Source of the DNA: Epiperipatus broadwayi
Lineage: Eukaryota > Onychophora > Udeonychophora > Euonychophora > Peripatidae
Length of the DNA: 64,000 nt
NCBI GenBank assembly: GCA_028023455.1
Contig: JAQFVV010012405.1
Location: 3,849,149-3,913,148, forward strand
Reading direction: 5' to 3'
Position numbers and translations under genes: made by a program. The notes below the pieces were generated by a model. The model saw only the letters and a program-made list of their open reading frames with translations, had not been told where the DNA came from and did no database searches. Every line of letters begins with the position of its first letter. Position 1 is the stretch's first letter. Shown one piece after another: positions 37,523-50,550 of this stretch.

Positions 37523-38109
37523 TTTTTAACTTTTTAGTATTAGCATAGCAAATATTGCATTAAACATGACTACATGTTTGCTTTTTTTTTTTACAATTAA
37601 ATGTTCTTATATATATTATATAACTAATTATTATTTTATGATATACATGTATTTAAACCTTCTAATAATTGTAATTGAAATAAAATTAATATTTAATATC
37701 TTAAAATTATGAAAATAAATATCTAAATGAACTTCTTACTGATAACAGAGAAGCACATGATCATTGGCTGCACATTGCTTATTGATAAAGTTAGAATAAC
37801 AAAACATTAAATATTAGAATTTTATGTTATTAAAAATGATATATTTATAATTAGTTATCATCAAATAAGCAAAAAAATTCTAAACACTAATAAATTATTT
37901 ATTGTTATTAAAATATTTTACAGTTTTCACAAAAGCAATTTTTATTCAGCCATTAGAGGAAGTTTCCAGTTCTCATAACAAACTTCCTAAGAGCAGTCTT
38001 TTTAAAAATAATTTTTTTTCAAATATAATCCCTTACTAATGACAGAGTTTTTGTTTTAATAATGTCTTGTATATTTAAATACATATATTATTGGGGTTAA
38101 GGTGTAATT

Positions 38110-38820
38110 ATAAGAGATTTAAACCTAGACTTTCAAGCTCCCTTCACCTATCTAATCTTTTACAACCAATACACATGACTGACCACCCACATGTAAAAAG
38201 GATAAATGATCTCCAATATATATAGTTCATGCTGACCCAGCACTCATCAATTGCATATCCCACACACATATATAATCAGTGCTCAGTTTATATTAAGATA
38301 GCAAATCTTTAAACATTAATGGAGACAGGCTTCAATCTACTCCACTATGCAACTCTTCAGTCTTTCATACCATTGACAATCTGATGATTGAATGCCCAAA
38401 TCACTTGATGGTACCAATAAAATATTGTCATGCCCATTTTGACCTCAAGTCATTCTGATCCATCATGTATAGGACCTTGTCCATGAGAGGACATAATTAC
38501 TTAAAATCAACATATGCATGACAATAATATTGACATCATCAATGGATTTGGGCATTCAATCATCAGATTTTCAATGATATGGAAGTCTGAAGAGTAGGAT
38601 GTAGTAATTGATTAAAGCCTGTCCATTAAAGTTTGAAGATATGCTATCTTAATATAAACTGAGCACTGATTATATATAAGTTTGGGAGATGATGATCCGG
38701 AACAAATGTATAGTGAAGATCATTTATCTTTTTCACATATGTGGCCATAATGTACTGGTTGTATGAAATATATTGGACAGCTGAAGGGAGCTTAAAAATC
38801 TGGGTTCAAATCCTATATAA
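38110..38820. repeat. Foldback family F, copy 2 (long form)
   Basis: About 710 bp with arms of about 330 bp. Landmarks repeat in reverse complement: AAGAGATTTAAACC/GGTTCAAATCCT ends, AAAGATAAATGATC, TAATCAGTGCTCAGTTTATA, ATAGCAAATCTT, GACAGGCTT, and GGGCATTCAATCATCAGATT near the centre. The right end reads CTGGGTTCAAATCCTATA, a consensus Pol III B box. There is no open frame; copies 1 and 3 are related. Confidence 0.92.
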
Positions 38821-39357
38821 TAAGTCTTTTACAAAAAATATTGTCATAATCTTTAATACTTACTGAAAATCGCAGGTTTTGTCTTATTTAGCCCCAGGTT
38901 AAAACAGTTTAAAGCATCAGCAAATCACAAATCTTGTTTCTAAGTCATCTCCTTCATAGCTTTATCATAACAATAGAAGGTGCTGTCAATCACACACAAA
39001 TGTCTATAAAGATCAGTATAATGCTGACATCTTTAGTTTTTTTAAAATTAATATATTAAAATTATAATGCCATACACAAAAAAAGTTACAAACCACCACA
39101 TACTGCAATATAAGTTACACATACACTTTAAAACAACATAGAAAAATAGTGATTGCAGTGCCATTGTAATTGCCAAAAAATTGAAATTTGAAGCATAGAT
39201 ACAACTGAATACTGCCAAATAGTTAAATCAACTGGACAATTATAGTTGATGAATATATATATATCACTAGATATTTCTACTACAAACTAATATTTATATC
39301 CCTTATGTATATATATTTAGTATGTGTACATAATAATATATGTGTTTATAAGTGATT

Positions 39358-39965
39358 AAAATATTTCCAGTATAAACCACTATTTGAAATAATCAAATAT
39401 CAAATTATCCCCAATGTTAAGCAATTTTCAATTATGGGCTCTGTAAATTATTTAATATTTAATATCTTTGCCATCTAGAGTTAAAAGTAGTATCATTTTG
39501 AATTAGCTGCTTTGAGATGCAGACTCTAAATGTTTATTTCACAGAGGATATAGCTTAAAATTTCTTAATGTTGAGTATGATTTGATATTTAATTATTTAT
39601 TTTAGTTAGCAGTTTGCACTGGAAATATTTTCATATATATCTGTGTTTGGGAAGTTTTAAAAATTAATGTATGATTAAATTTTTAGTCTGTCTTTGTATA
39701 AATATAGTAAACATGTTTGTTTAGAAGCAGTTTAAAGATTGTTGTTTATATAATTTCACATTCTATTTGTATTAGTCCATGTTTTAATATTTAATATTTT
39801 TGCAGCCTATAGTTCAAATTGGTATCATTTTGAATTAGCTAGCTTTTGAGATGTGGACTCAATGTTTATTTCACAACTGGTATAGCTGAAAAATGTTTAA
39901 TGTTAAGGTTGATTTGATATTTATTTATTTCAGATAGTGGTTTGCACTGGAAATATTTTTGTATA
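39358..39965. repeat. Three-part inverted and direct repeat cluster
   Basis: 39451-39640 and 39782-39965 are direct repeats (about 330-bp offset) sharing TATCATTTTGAATTAGCT, TTTGATATTTA and TTTGCACTGGAAATATTTT. A third, inverted partial copy at about 39358-39445 reads AATATTTCCAGT through ATCAAATATCAAATTATCC. The first two units together form a foldback. Confidence 0.8.
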
Positions 39966-40589
39966 TCATATTTAGTATGTGTATATTGTTTTGTAAAAAA
40001 ATGCTTAACAAAACTATATTGTAATCCAACTTTTCTTCTTTTAATATAAATAAAAAAACATTGAATTTCTAAAAATAGTTTTTAAATTTGATATTAAAAG
40101 ATTCAACTCCCCCTCTCACTGTTTCATATTAAAGTAAGTACATAATTTATCTAAAATATCATTGTGTTGTATCACTTTGATAGAGATTTTTAAAAATGTA
40201 CAAAATTTCAATAAATTATATTGGACATAAATATATTAAACCTCAATTTTAAAATGTTATTATAATTTTAAATTAAAGACAAAAAATTTCTATACTGCCC
40301 TCTTATGTGTCTTATTTAACACATATTAAAGGTATAAGAACAATTTTTAACTTTGATATCAAAATATTTATTATTTTTTTACCCTCTGTTCCATATCTAA
40401 AAAACTAAAGTGACTCACTGAAATGATTGGTATCCCATATTGATTTACTTAGTTTGAAGCAATTCTATTGAATTGAAATCTATTAAACATTGATTTTAAA
40501 ATTTTATTTAACTTAAAAGTTTACAAACAAAAATACATATCAACAAACAGGTATTCTAACTTAAATAAAGGTGTTTAATTATTTAATTT

Positions 40590-41583
40590 TAAAATGTGCA
40601 TTGTAGTTAGTTATTTTTCTTCATGCTTTATTTTAGTGCAACAATTTATAGTACAGGAAACATCTATCTGTAGCTATTAACAAGTAAAATGGTGGGCAGC
40701 AATGGAAAAATTATAGCTTTTTTTAATTACAGATACTGAAATGTTTTTAGATAATATATTTACCAACAAGTTAGTATTTTTTTTACAATATGCTAAGTAA
40801 AATATTTACTCATTAACTAATATTTCTTTCAATTTAAGCTTTACTTCTTTTAGTGATTATTTTCTATTTTGAATTTAATATAATATTTTTTTTCTATAGG
40901 AACCATCATTTTGAGGAACCAATTATCAATGTTAACATGAATAAAGATATATTTTAAAAACAAAATGATTTTATGCATTATGCAATTAATAATCGACTTT
41001 ATATGAAAACTTTATATGATGAAAAGTTATTAAATTTAATTTTAAAATATCTATTTGCTCAATTTTAAATCAACAGACTTGTACTTTATTGGTAATATTT
41101 TCAATATAATGGCAGCTTTGATTGTATATATAAATCCACACAAAAAAGAATTATTAAAACTACAGCAATTAACTTTACATTACATTTCTTTAACTAATTT
41201 TCATTTAATTTCAATTACATTTTTGCTAAATAAATAAATTTGTGAATTTTTTTTAAAACAAAAAGTTATAGCATCGCAAAAAAGAAAATGAAAGTTTTAT
41301 TGGATAGACATTAGAAAAATAAAAATAAAAACTTTGATAAAAGAACATAAAGTATACTAAAAATAAAATTAAAAAAATGCATTGTAGTTAGTTTATTTTT
41401 TTTTTTTTACATAACTTTATTTTAATTTAATAATTTGTGAATCAGGAATATCATTCTCAGGCTAAGTAAAAAGCAAAATGGCAGACAATCAATGAAAATA
41501 TTATATATTTTTTAAAAATTATAACTACTGACATGTTTTTATATAACATATTTATCTACAGATTAGTATTTTTTAATAATATG
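40590..41583. repeat. Diverged direct repeats about 785 bp apart
   Basis: 40590-40795 and 41374-41583 share TGCATTGTAGTTAGTT, a following T-rich run, a GCAAAATGG-like patch and TTAGTATTTTTT in the same order. An old segmental duplication or two insertions of the same element is likely. Confidence 0.6.
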
Positions 41584-43330
41584 TTTCACATCATTACGCA
41601 TTAAATAACACTTTTTTTAATAAATTTGTACACAGATTTTGAATTTAAAGTAACAAATTAAATGTTTAATCTGACAGAAATCATTATGAAGTTTTTGATT
41701 TACAAGACATTTTGGGGTCCAGTAAAGCTCATGATTCAGGATAAAAATGCAATTTAAATTATATTAGAACCTTACTTTGAAATGATCTGTCATATTTATT
41801 TTAAGACTAAAACTAGAAACAATATAGTTCATATACAAAAGCAGAGAATACTAGAAAAAAATCTCTGCGTGTTTTGTTGATTATGACTGACTTTTAATTT
41901 GGTCGACCACAATAAATTATGGGATATTTTTATAAGAATATTAGATTGTTCTTATGAAAAACTTTTATATGTGATTTGAAGCTATGGAAAATAATAGGCT
42001 ATAGTTAAATAGATTGATTACACATTGACTAAGAAAGTAAACATGCATATTGAAAGCTTATGTATTAATATTTTTCTTCAATGTATAATGAAAGAATCCA
42101 GATTTCATGAAACAAAATGATTGTGAGATAATAACTTTAGACATCACTCTTATAATTAAAAATTGATATTGCCCTGAATTTTTTTTAAGAAAGTTAAAGA
42201 ATATAACAAAAGATCAAATTACAGTTAAATGTTTAAAAGACAATATTTTTTTTGACTAAAAGACAATAGTAAACTTCACAATTAGCTAAAAAGTATAAAA
42301 ATTACCTCTTTTGATTCCTTGGATCATTCTCCGAATCCAATAGTCAAGATGTGTTTTGCAGACTAACAATGAAAATAATCTCAAAATGAGTTTCAAATGT
42401 AAGTATTTAAACTTTAAAATAAAAATCATATTTATTTGAGTTATTTTACTACTATTTTCTATGGAAATTTAATAGAAAAGGTATTGTTGCTGTAGAACTA
42501 TGGTGCAAGTACTTTGAGCATTCCATGAATTAAAAAGAAAGTAAAGAAATGGATAGTAAATTCATTAGACATGAGCACTTATTTGTAACATTAAAAAAGT
42601 GTGAAATTATCCAATTTTGATCATATAAGTTTATCTAAATTATTAGAAACTGTACAATAAATTGAATGATTGGTAGTAAAAAATAAAAGAATGTCCAGAA
42701 ATAAGGTAGATAGACTCCATTATTTCAATAATGTATTTATTTATGAACAGTTACAAAACTAAAAAGATGATAATTTACTCAAGAAAAACTCTATTTATAT
42801 GATTACCAGAAATCATTTTGATAGTTCATAATAATAGTAATAACAACAATAATAATACTTATTATCTTCATCATTAATAGATCTGTAGTTGTTCTTAAAT
42901 AGAAAATAAAATTAAGAACAAAAATAAATTCTTCATGACCTATTAATTGGTTTATGTAGTTATTAATGCTTTCTCATTCATTATTTCTCTCTATATGGCT
43001 ATTAGAAATATTTTTCCGTGAGTTACTTAAAGATTTTTTTATATTATTCCTAGAATAATCATTAGTCAATATATTAATTAACAACAAAGCATTGGGGGAA
43101 ATCAATTCTAAAATTTTTATGCTTTTGTGATAATTTTTGACAATTTCCAGAATTAAAAGCTTAGTTATGTTTAATTTCTTTATTTTATGTAAAGTTAATC
43201 CTTATACCATAAACATAACTTATAATTATGTGTTAAAGACTACATATAAAATAGTAACAAACTACTTTTAATGAAAAATATCAATAATATATTTCATAAT
43301 AATATACTTAATTATCAACACCAAATATAT
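41584..43330. other. AT-rich gene-free DNA
   Basis: No gene or repeat family recognised. Confidence 0.6.
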
Positions 43331-43571
43331 TATCATCATTTTCAACTAGAATCAGTCCACTTCAGAATGATGATCTTTCAAATTTAATCCAGTTTCTTCA
43401 AACTTTAGTATGTTTTCTCCATAACACCAGCAAATTTTTTTATTTCATCCATCCATCTTATATATAGATCTCTTTTAGATCTTTTATGACATCCTGGGAT
43501 TCAGTTCAAATTTTCTATTATTCATCTATTGTTATCTCTTTTGCAATATTTTTTACCCAATTCCATTTAAG

Positions 43572-43866
43572 ATGTGATATGTTGGACTATTTCCATCATT
43601 TATGAATGAATGTTGAATGTATAAAAAAATTTAAACTTTATTTAAACTTTCCAAATACAAACAACTTATTAATAATAACACACAAATAGACAATAAAGGT
43701 TAGTAATTACACAATGTTTCGAGTAGTATTATTCTCCACTCTTCTTCAGGTGTTGCTGGCCTATATGCACAGTGACAATATTTACTTAGAAGTTGAACTC
43801 GTACCTTTAGATTCTTGAATATCAAATTTAAGGCAAATGCTCTTACAACTGCGCTATTCTGTGAAA
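43572..43866 (-). mobile_element. tRNA-derived SINE nested in LINE copy C
   Basis: On the minus strand a tRNA-like head (A-box-like TAGCGCAGTTGTAAGAGCA, B-box-like GAGTTCAACTT) is followed by GGCCAGCAACACCTGAAGAA, a body with ACTCGAAACATTG, ACACACAAATAGACAAT in reverse sense, and a tail ending CATATCACATC. The tail matches both arms at 15849-16080 and the body matches 29100-29130. LINE sequence resumes on both sides, as shown by comparison with 54200-54310. Cephalopod SINEs with a tRNA head and conserved body are known; I cannot assign the family name. Confidence 0.75.
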
Positions 43867-44079
43867 GGCTCTTTAATTAAGAATTTTTATTTAAGACTCT
43901 TAATTATTTCAGTATTCCAAATCTATGTATTTTATTTTTAATCTTTTTGTTACTCATAGCAGACAACTCTTCATACTTTGTTAAGTAGTCTGATGTCTCT
44001 CTATTGCACTTTTGTTAAATGATTATGTCTCAGATATACATTTATTAAAATAAAAATCTTTCTTTTCAAACATATAGGC

Positions 44080-44399
44080 CAGGGGTCACCAAACTTTTTT
44101 GATCATGGACCCCTATATAATTTTTCGAAATCTCCATCGACCCCCATAAGAGTAATTTTTAGTTAATTAAAATAAAACTATCTATTAGGTACTGTGTTTG
44201 TACATTTATTTTATGATTTTAAACATTTATTAAAGTAATTTTACATTGTGTGACAATAGTTTTATGAAAAATATGTGTGATTTGCATATTAAGAATTTTT
44301 TTTTCCTTCGACCCCCAATCGACCCCCTGGCTCAGATCGACCCCTACTTTTGTTAAATAGACCCCTGGGGGTCTATATAGACCACTTTGGTGACCTCTG
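44080..44399. mobile_element. hAT-type MITE, 320 bp, with perfect 8-bp target duplication
   Basis: The ends are CAGGGGTCACCAAACTTTT and, in reverse complement, CAGAGGTCACCAAAGTGG, an imperfect terminal inverted repeat beginning CAGRGGTCACCAAA. ATATAGGC lies immediately outside both ends (44072-44079 and 44400-44407). An 8-bp duplication and CAG-start termini are hAT hallmarks. The interior is AT-rich, non-coding and contains sub-terminal runs of GACCCC. The flanking LINE sequence joins cleanly when the element and one duplication are removed, matching copy A around 54455. Confidence 0.92.
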
Positions 44400-46740
44400 A
44401 TATAGGCATATTTCCTTTTAACAATAAGTTATTTTTACCAAGCACACTCCATCCAAGTTTAATTCTATGATTAATTTTATCCATTATGTTTTCATCTATA
44501 ATAGTAATCTGACTAAGGTACTTAGAATTATTAACTTTTAATTTATTATTGATCTTTGTTTTCTTTTTTTGAGAAAATTCATAAAACATTGGGTTTTTTT
44601 AGCATTGATCTTTAGTCCTACATTTTACTTACATCTGGTAACCCCTGCAACATTTCCTAAAGTTCTGAAGTATTATTTGCAAAAATAATTACATCATCTG
44701 CAAAATCTAGATGATGTAAATAATTTCCATTTACTTTTATTCCCTTAACTTCTATCCACTAAATGCTTCTTGTAAAACTGCATTAAACCATTGGAGATAT
44801 GGAATCACTTTGTCATACCACTTTTCCCAATGTTACTCTTCTAATTATCACTATATAACCTAATCACTGCTGTTGCAATTTAATAAATATTTTTCAGAAT
44901 ATGACAATATTCTGAATTTGCATTTTGATAATCGAATGTTTTAATTATGGCACAGATGCTTTTAGGTTAAAATGCCTGTTTGTAATCTACAAATTGAAAA
45001 CATAATGGGACAAATTTTCACTGACTATAATTTCTTTCAATACTTGAATGGATTCTACTATACTAAAACCACCTTTACATCCTCCTTGTCTTTTTGGTTC
45101 ATTAAAATCCATAATCACTTTAAACAAGTTGCAATTCTCTTGGTAAAGGCTATATACAGGCATGATAAAAAACTGATAGACTTATAATTTACAATATCTT
45201 TTTATGACCTTCCTTAAATATCAGTATTATTGTTGTGTTCTTCCAATCAACTGGTGAATCTTTATTATTTAGACATTTGTATATAATTTTGTTCTCAAAT
45301 TTTCTAATTCTTCCTGGAGCTTACTCACTTCACTTCTTGATTTAAAATGGGTAATTCCGAAGATATAGTAACTGTATGAAATATTTTATTTTCTTGTTCT
45401 TTATTACTATATAATTCTTTATAGAACTCTTCCTCATACTTCATAATATCATCTCATTTTTATTAATAGTTCCATCTTTTGTTCTTAATGCAGAAATAAC
45501 TTTCTTTTCATTATCATGATGTTGTTGTATACTTCTAAGTTTTTTATTTTCTTTTATAACCTTCGTTGACAATTTACAATTATATTTTCTTATATTATTA
45601 TTAACTTTTTTCTTATCATTTACAAAATTCTAGATATTTAATCCTTTTTAATGACTCATTTATATATTTTTTATATTCTTTTTTTATGCATTGTCTTGTG
45701 TTAATAGACAATTTCCTGGAAAATTGCTGAATTATTGCAGTTTTTAATAGTGTATGAATTATGTTCTAATTGCTTTCACTAAAATATAAATCATCTTCAA
45801 AGTTTATTATATTTTAAAATGATTTGCAAATTCCTAATTTAAATTCATTGGAATATTTTTGAAGGTTAGAAATATCAAGTGTAAATAGTAGTTTTTTAAA
45901 ATTATTTTTATCTATCTAGTTTTGCTTTAACACATATCTTATATCACAGTAATCAATAATCATTTCCTGTTCTGAATTTATTAAAAAATAATACAAATCA
46001 TGAAAAGATATTTTCTGTTAGTTAAAATAATATCCATTTTGCAATGTCTTTCTTGGGTGCTACTATGTTTATTTCTGTTTAATCTTTTCTCAAAGAAAGA
46101 ATTTATAATATACAGTTTTTCTTTTCTGTTAACTCCACAAGTCTGCATCTTTTCTCATTTCTGTTGCCACAACCAAATTTTCCCATAGCACTAATATCTT
46201 TCAATTCTCTACTAATTCTAGCATAAGTGACCTATGGCAATATTTGGTTTGATTCAAAGCAATTTGTATATCGATATAAAAATTCTCTACTTCTTCATCA
46301 CAATAAACTCTTATTTGGGAATAAACCTAAATTATCTGCATTTTGCATCTACAATTAAATCTTGTAACTCTGCCTGTTTAATCATCAGTCTCCATATTAT
46401 TGTTTTTCCAATTTTTATTTATAATGAATCCTATTCCACTTGTAATTCCAATATTTGTACCTTTAAAATAAAATGCATGAATACTTTTCAAATTAATTTC
46501 CTCCATTATATTTTCTATTCTTTATGAAGTCCAATGTTTAGTTTTAATTTAGATAGTTCTTTCAATTGGTGCGCTCTTCTTTACTTGAAAGAGTTCTGCA
46601 AATGTAAGAATGTAAATAAATGGTTGACATTAAATGATACCTTCTGCCTTTGGCTGCCAATTGTTGTCATAGCAGATGACTTTTCAGCCTTTTGGAGATA
46701 AGGAAGTCAGAATTTTGTTGTCTGTCATGATTTAAATATC

Positions 46741-47860
46741 CCCCTTTTAAAAAAGAGTTCATTTACACACCCATTCCTGGCTTCAAAAAATCTCAATTGA
46801 TATTTCAGTTTAGAACTACCACACAAAATGCAACAGAGAAGAAAGCCGTAATGTTTCTTGAGTTTAAAGTCAGAGGTCAGATGCCAATAGACTTACCACA
46901 CTGGTTACTGCATTTTAGTGAGCCCATATTCATTTACTATATAAATAATCATATAGCAATAACAGCCACATAGACAATTATGAAATCAACATTAGGAATT
47001 TGCCTTCTACAGTTTCTTTAAGGTCTTAAAAAGGAATCAAAAAATCTTCTTTTAGTTAATATCAAACTCCTTTCTGCAGCCACCAAATATATACTATATA
47101 ATGATATATAATTGCAATGCCAATTATAAGTAACTGTCACAGTAGTAAATTCCAAACACTGTTATTATAACATTTGAACTGCCTACTAATTGTTATAATT
47201 CATGGACACTTCATATTATCTATCAGATATTTTATGTAGATGGTTACCATACAATATAATGACTGGTGGAGCAAATGTTAAATCAGCTCAAATACTTAAA
47301 ACAAAATGGTCATGGTTTTATAGCCCACTCCTCATTAGATTCGTGTATTATCTAATATAAAAATTTCAGACCATTCATTTTTCTCTCTTTCACTATATAT
47401 TTATTTTAAACACAGTGAAAATTGTATGATTTTTTTATTAAGTAGTTGGTTTATGATCTGATAAATTTCTCATGAATTTATGATGATATCTAATTATTCT
47501 ATCTACTTATGCTGTTGTGTTAAATTCTTTCTCCAACCTATGCTGAATTAATACTGTAATAGGATGAGAGAGTGGCACTTTGTCATTATTGTTGGTTTGC
47601 CATTGATTACCAGTCTTTTAAAACAATTTCTTTAAGATTCATCATGTTCATCTATATTTTAAAAATTTCAATTCATTTATCTATAAACCAATTTGGTAAA
47701 TGTTATGATACTTTTGAAAACCAACAAATTAAATTTTTAGCAGATTATTTAACATATATAGTATTAAAGACTTTTTGAAATCAATAAACATGCCATCCAG
47801 TTGATCAACTTAAGTACACACACATATCTCTTTGAATTGATTTTTTTTTTCTTGGTATGT
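46741..47860. other. AT-rich gene-free DNA
   Basis: No gene or repeat family recognised. Hydrophobic short frames at 46000-46527 and 47572-47778 are unsupported; the first pair are antisense to LINE copy C. Confidence 0.55.
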
Positions 47861-47869
47861 TTTATTTTT

Positions 47870-48900
47870 GAAAATTTTGTTCGCAATCGTCGACCTATTG
47901 TCTGGGTCAAAGGTCAATCGCAGTAACAACACTGAGGCCAGATCTCAAGTAAAGGCTGTTTAAACAAATCAGCTAGATAGGTCTGTTTGCTTTACATTAG
48001 GGGATAGGAAGGTCTTAGAGTGCGTTTTCAGAGCATATAAGCATCATTTTCTATGTGTGTTTGGTTGATCAAGCATTATTCCACATACATACATACACAC
48101 ATGCATACAAAATTTAATTAACAAAACTTTCAATCTTGTTTTAAAATTTACATTTAACAAATCTGATTTTTACTATTTTTATTCATGAGTTTTATGTTCT
48201 TTCATTTTTTTTTTAAAATTCTGGTCATAAATTAATTCCTTAATTGGATGATCACCACATAAACAAACATAAACTTCTTGATACTAAACTATAAACGAAA
48301 ATTATATCACTTTTTAAAATCCAAACTAATCAGTATTTGGTGAAGAATTACTGAAGCTCTCTATGCTACGATTTTGCAACTGTTTGTAAATTGATCTTCT
48401 AATTTGCTGAACGTTCCTCATCTCACTGGAGATTATAGTCCAGATCAAACAGAGATTATTTTACCAAGAAGACGCTGATTAGTTGTGCAAATACATTAAT
48501 TAGATAAAGCAACGAGTTGCGAGCCTCTAATTACACCTTGATAGTGTCCGTCTTTTCTCTGTACTAATAACTGCCAACATTTTAATCAAGTCGGGGATAG
48601 ATACGCTTTTCTTTGGCAGAAAATAATTCTTTACATGCGTTTTTAAAAACATAATATGACAGCAAGAACACAAAAATTAATTTATCAGACTGTTTTTATG
48701 AAAAGATGATTTACCGAGCAAAACTGGCAGTAAGACCCGGGTCTCTCGCGTGCTATATTTACAGTCGCGAATAATTGACAGAAAAACAATACCATTTTCA
48801 AAGTCTTCAAACTTCTCATTGTAGTAATTAAGAAAAAAAAATCTTTTTTTAAAAAATAATCTATATTGCAAATGTCATTAGTCCGACGTTCTAGTAAGAA
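47870..48900. promoter_or_regulatory. CpG-containing block; second candidate regulatory region
   Basis: Two stretches (about 47878-48010 and 48360-48780) are less AT-rich, contain CpG (for example CTCTCGCGTGC near 48744 and AGTCGCG near 48763) and carry TAATTA-type homeodomain-like core motifs near 48497 and 48527. No frame is open and there is no second copy in the window. This is a compositional inference only. Confidence 0.3.
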
Positions 48901-49943
48901 AAAAAATCTCTCTCACTATATATTTATAAACATGTGGATGGGGGAAGGGAGGAAATATGTTCAAAAAATTATGGTATAAATTATTTGTCAGAATTTAAGC
49001 CCTCTTATAAAGATTTTGTTTTTACATAGATATCTTTAAATTTTGTATTTCTCTCACTATATATATATATATTGGATACTAAAGGAATAAAAAATAAGTG
49101 AAAGAATAAAATGATTATATATATACTATTCTAATTCAATTTATTAGCATTAAACTTCCCTATATAAACTCACTGATGATTAATCGTTTTTAGATAAATA
49201 CATTATTGATTAAATACATTATCGATTATTAATCATTATTTTTTGGTAGTATACCCAATTGTATGTGTTTTAATATCGAATTGCTTTAAGAAAAGTTAAA
49301 AATTACTTTGTAATTAAATATTATTGTATTATTTTTAGTCTAGATATATATTTTAAATTATATTCAATATTAATATATCAGCTCTTATTATTTATTTACT
49401 CAAGGTCATTATTGAATAAAGCAGGTTCGTTACTTCTAAATAATCTTTTGACAATAAGTAATATAATCCAGTAATATAAAAAGTTGACAGTCGGGAAGAT
49501 TTTGCCTTATAATAAAACTAAAATTTATTATTACTTTCGATTTTAAAAATTTACTACAAAACGCTCACACACACAATACAATCTTTAAAAACCCACTAAA
49601 TGACCCCCCCCCCCAACATATTTTTTTAAAAAAATAAATAAAGAAGACATTAGTACTTCTGAAAAAATGAACACAAGATGCAACTGAAATTTTCATAATT
49701 TATTTCTTTAAAAAATTTTTTTTTATTCTTTGCAGTATTAGTTATGATTGGAAATAGTAATTTGAGATTTAGCACTAAGGAAAACCATATATGGAACTCC
49801 TTTTATTTACTATCCCATAAATCATAGTACTAAAAATAATTTATTTATATAAAAATTTATATGGTAAAAATAAAACATAAAACGGCTCTTTTTTTAAAAA
49901 AAAGTCATTGTAAGACAAATAAATCTACAACACTATGTTCAAA

Positions 49944-50550
49944 TATAGGGGATTCGAACCCAGATTTTCAAACTATCTTTTGTCATCCAATTTATCTTAT
50001 ACAAACGATACACACGATCACATACATGCGAAAAAGATAAATGATCCCCAATATATGCATTTCGTGCTCAACCAGCACTCATCAGTTGGTTCAGATCATC
50101 ATCTCACCCACACACATATAATCTGTGCTCGGTTTATATCAAGATAGCAAATCTTTAGAACTTTAATGGACAGACTTTAATTCTCTCCACTCTTCAACTC
50201 TTCAGCCATCCATATCATTGAAAATCTGATAATGATATGTTCAAAACTCTTGTTTGCCAATTTGTTGTCATACTCATGTCAGTGACATGGATGGCTGAAG
50301 AGTTGAAGAGGATTGAAGCCTGTCCATTAAAATTTGAAGATTTGCTATCTTGATATAAACTGAGCACTGATTATATATGTGTGTGGGAGATGATGATTTG
50401 GACCAATTGATAAATGATGGTTCGCATGAAATGTGTATGTTGGAGATCATTTATCTTTATCACATGTATGTGGTCAAGTATATCAGTTATATATGATGGA
50501 GTGGATGACAAAAGGAAGTTTAAAAGTCTGGGTTCAAATCCCATATAATT
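49944..50550. repeat. Foldback family F, copy 3
   Basis: About 600 bp. Left end reads GGGGATTCGAACCCAGATTT and right end GTCTGGGTTCAAATCCCATA, so both termini carry a Pol III B-box-like sequence in opposite orientation. Arms share AAAGATAAATGATC, CACACATATAATC, GAGCACTGATTATA, ATAGCAAATCTT and AACTCTTCAGCCATCCAT. The centre is shorter than in copy 2. The 70-codon frame at 49935-50147 is repeat sequence. Confidence 0.92.

Larger units (their letters stand above)
43332..46740 (-). mobile_element. Ancient nearly full-length RTE-like LINE (copy C), with two nested insertions
   Basis: Minus-strand relic of the same LINE as copies A and B. From the 5' end: endonuclease start resembling CRTLSSKEER near 46580-46610, SGIGFIINKNWKNN near 46420, an EN stretch near 46260, MGKFGCGNRNEK near 46150, RT with FADDVIIFANN near 44680, then KINHRIKLGWSVLGKNNLLLKG in the open frame at 44353-44589 and a decayed C terminus ending near 43332 in ATCATC. 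Many frameshifts and stops are present. A SINE (43572-43866) and an hAT-type MITE (44080-44399) interrupt it. The 5' boundary at about 46740 is approximate. Confidence 0.85.

Noticed and set aside
44353-44589. 78-codon minus-strand frame as a separate gene
   Set aside because: It is the C-terminal RT part of LINE copy C; its last residues read into the end of the nested MITE.
46000-46527. Hydrophobic plus-strand frames of 62 and 97 codons, possible membrane proteins
   Set aside because: They are antisense to the decayed endonuclease of LINE copy C.
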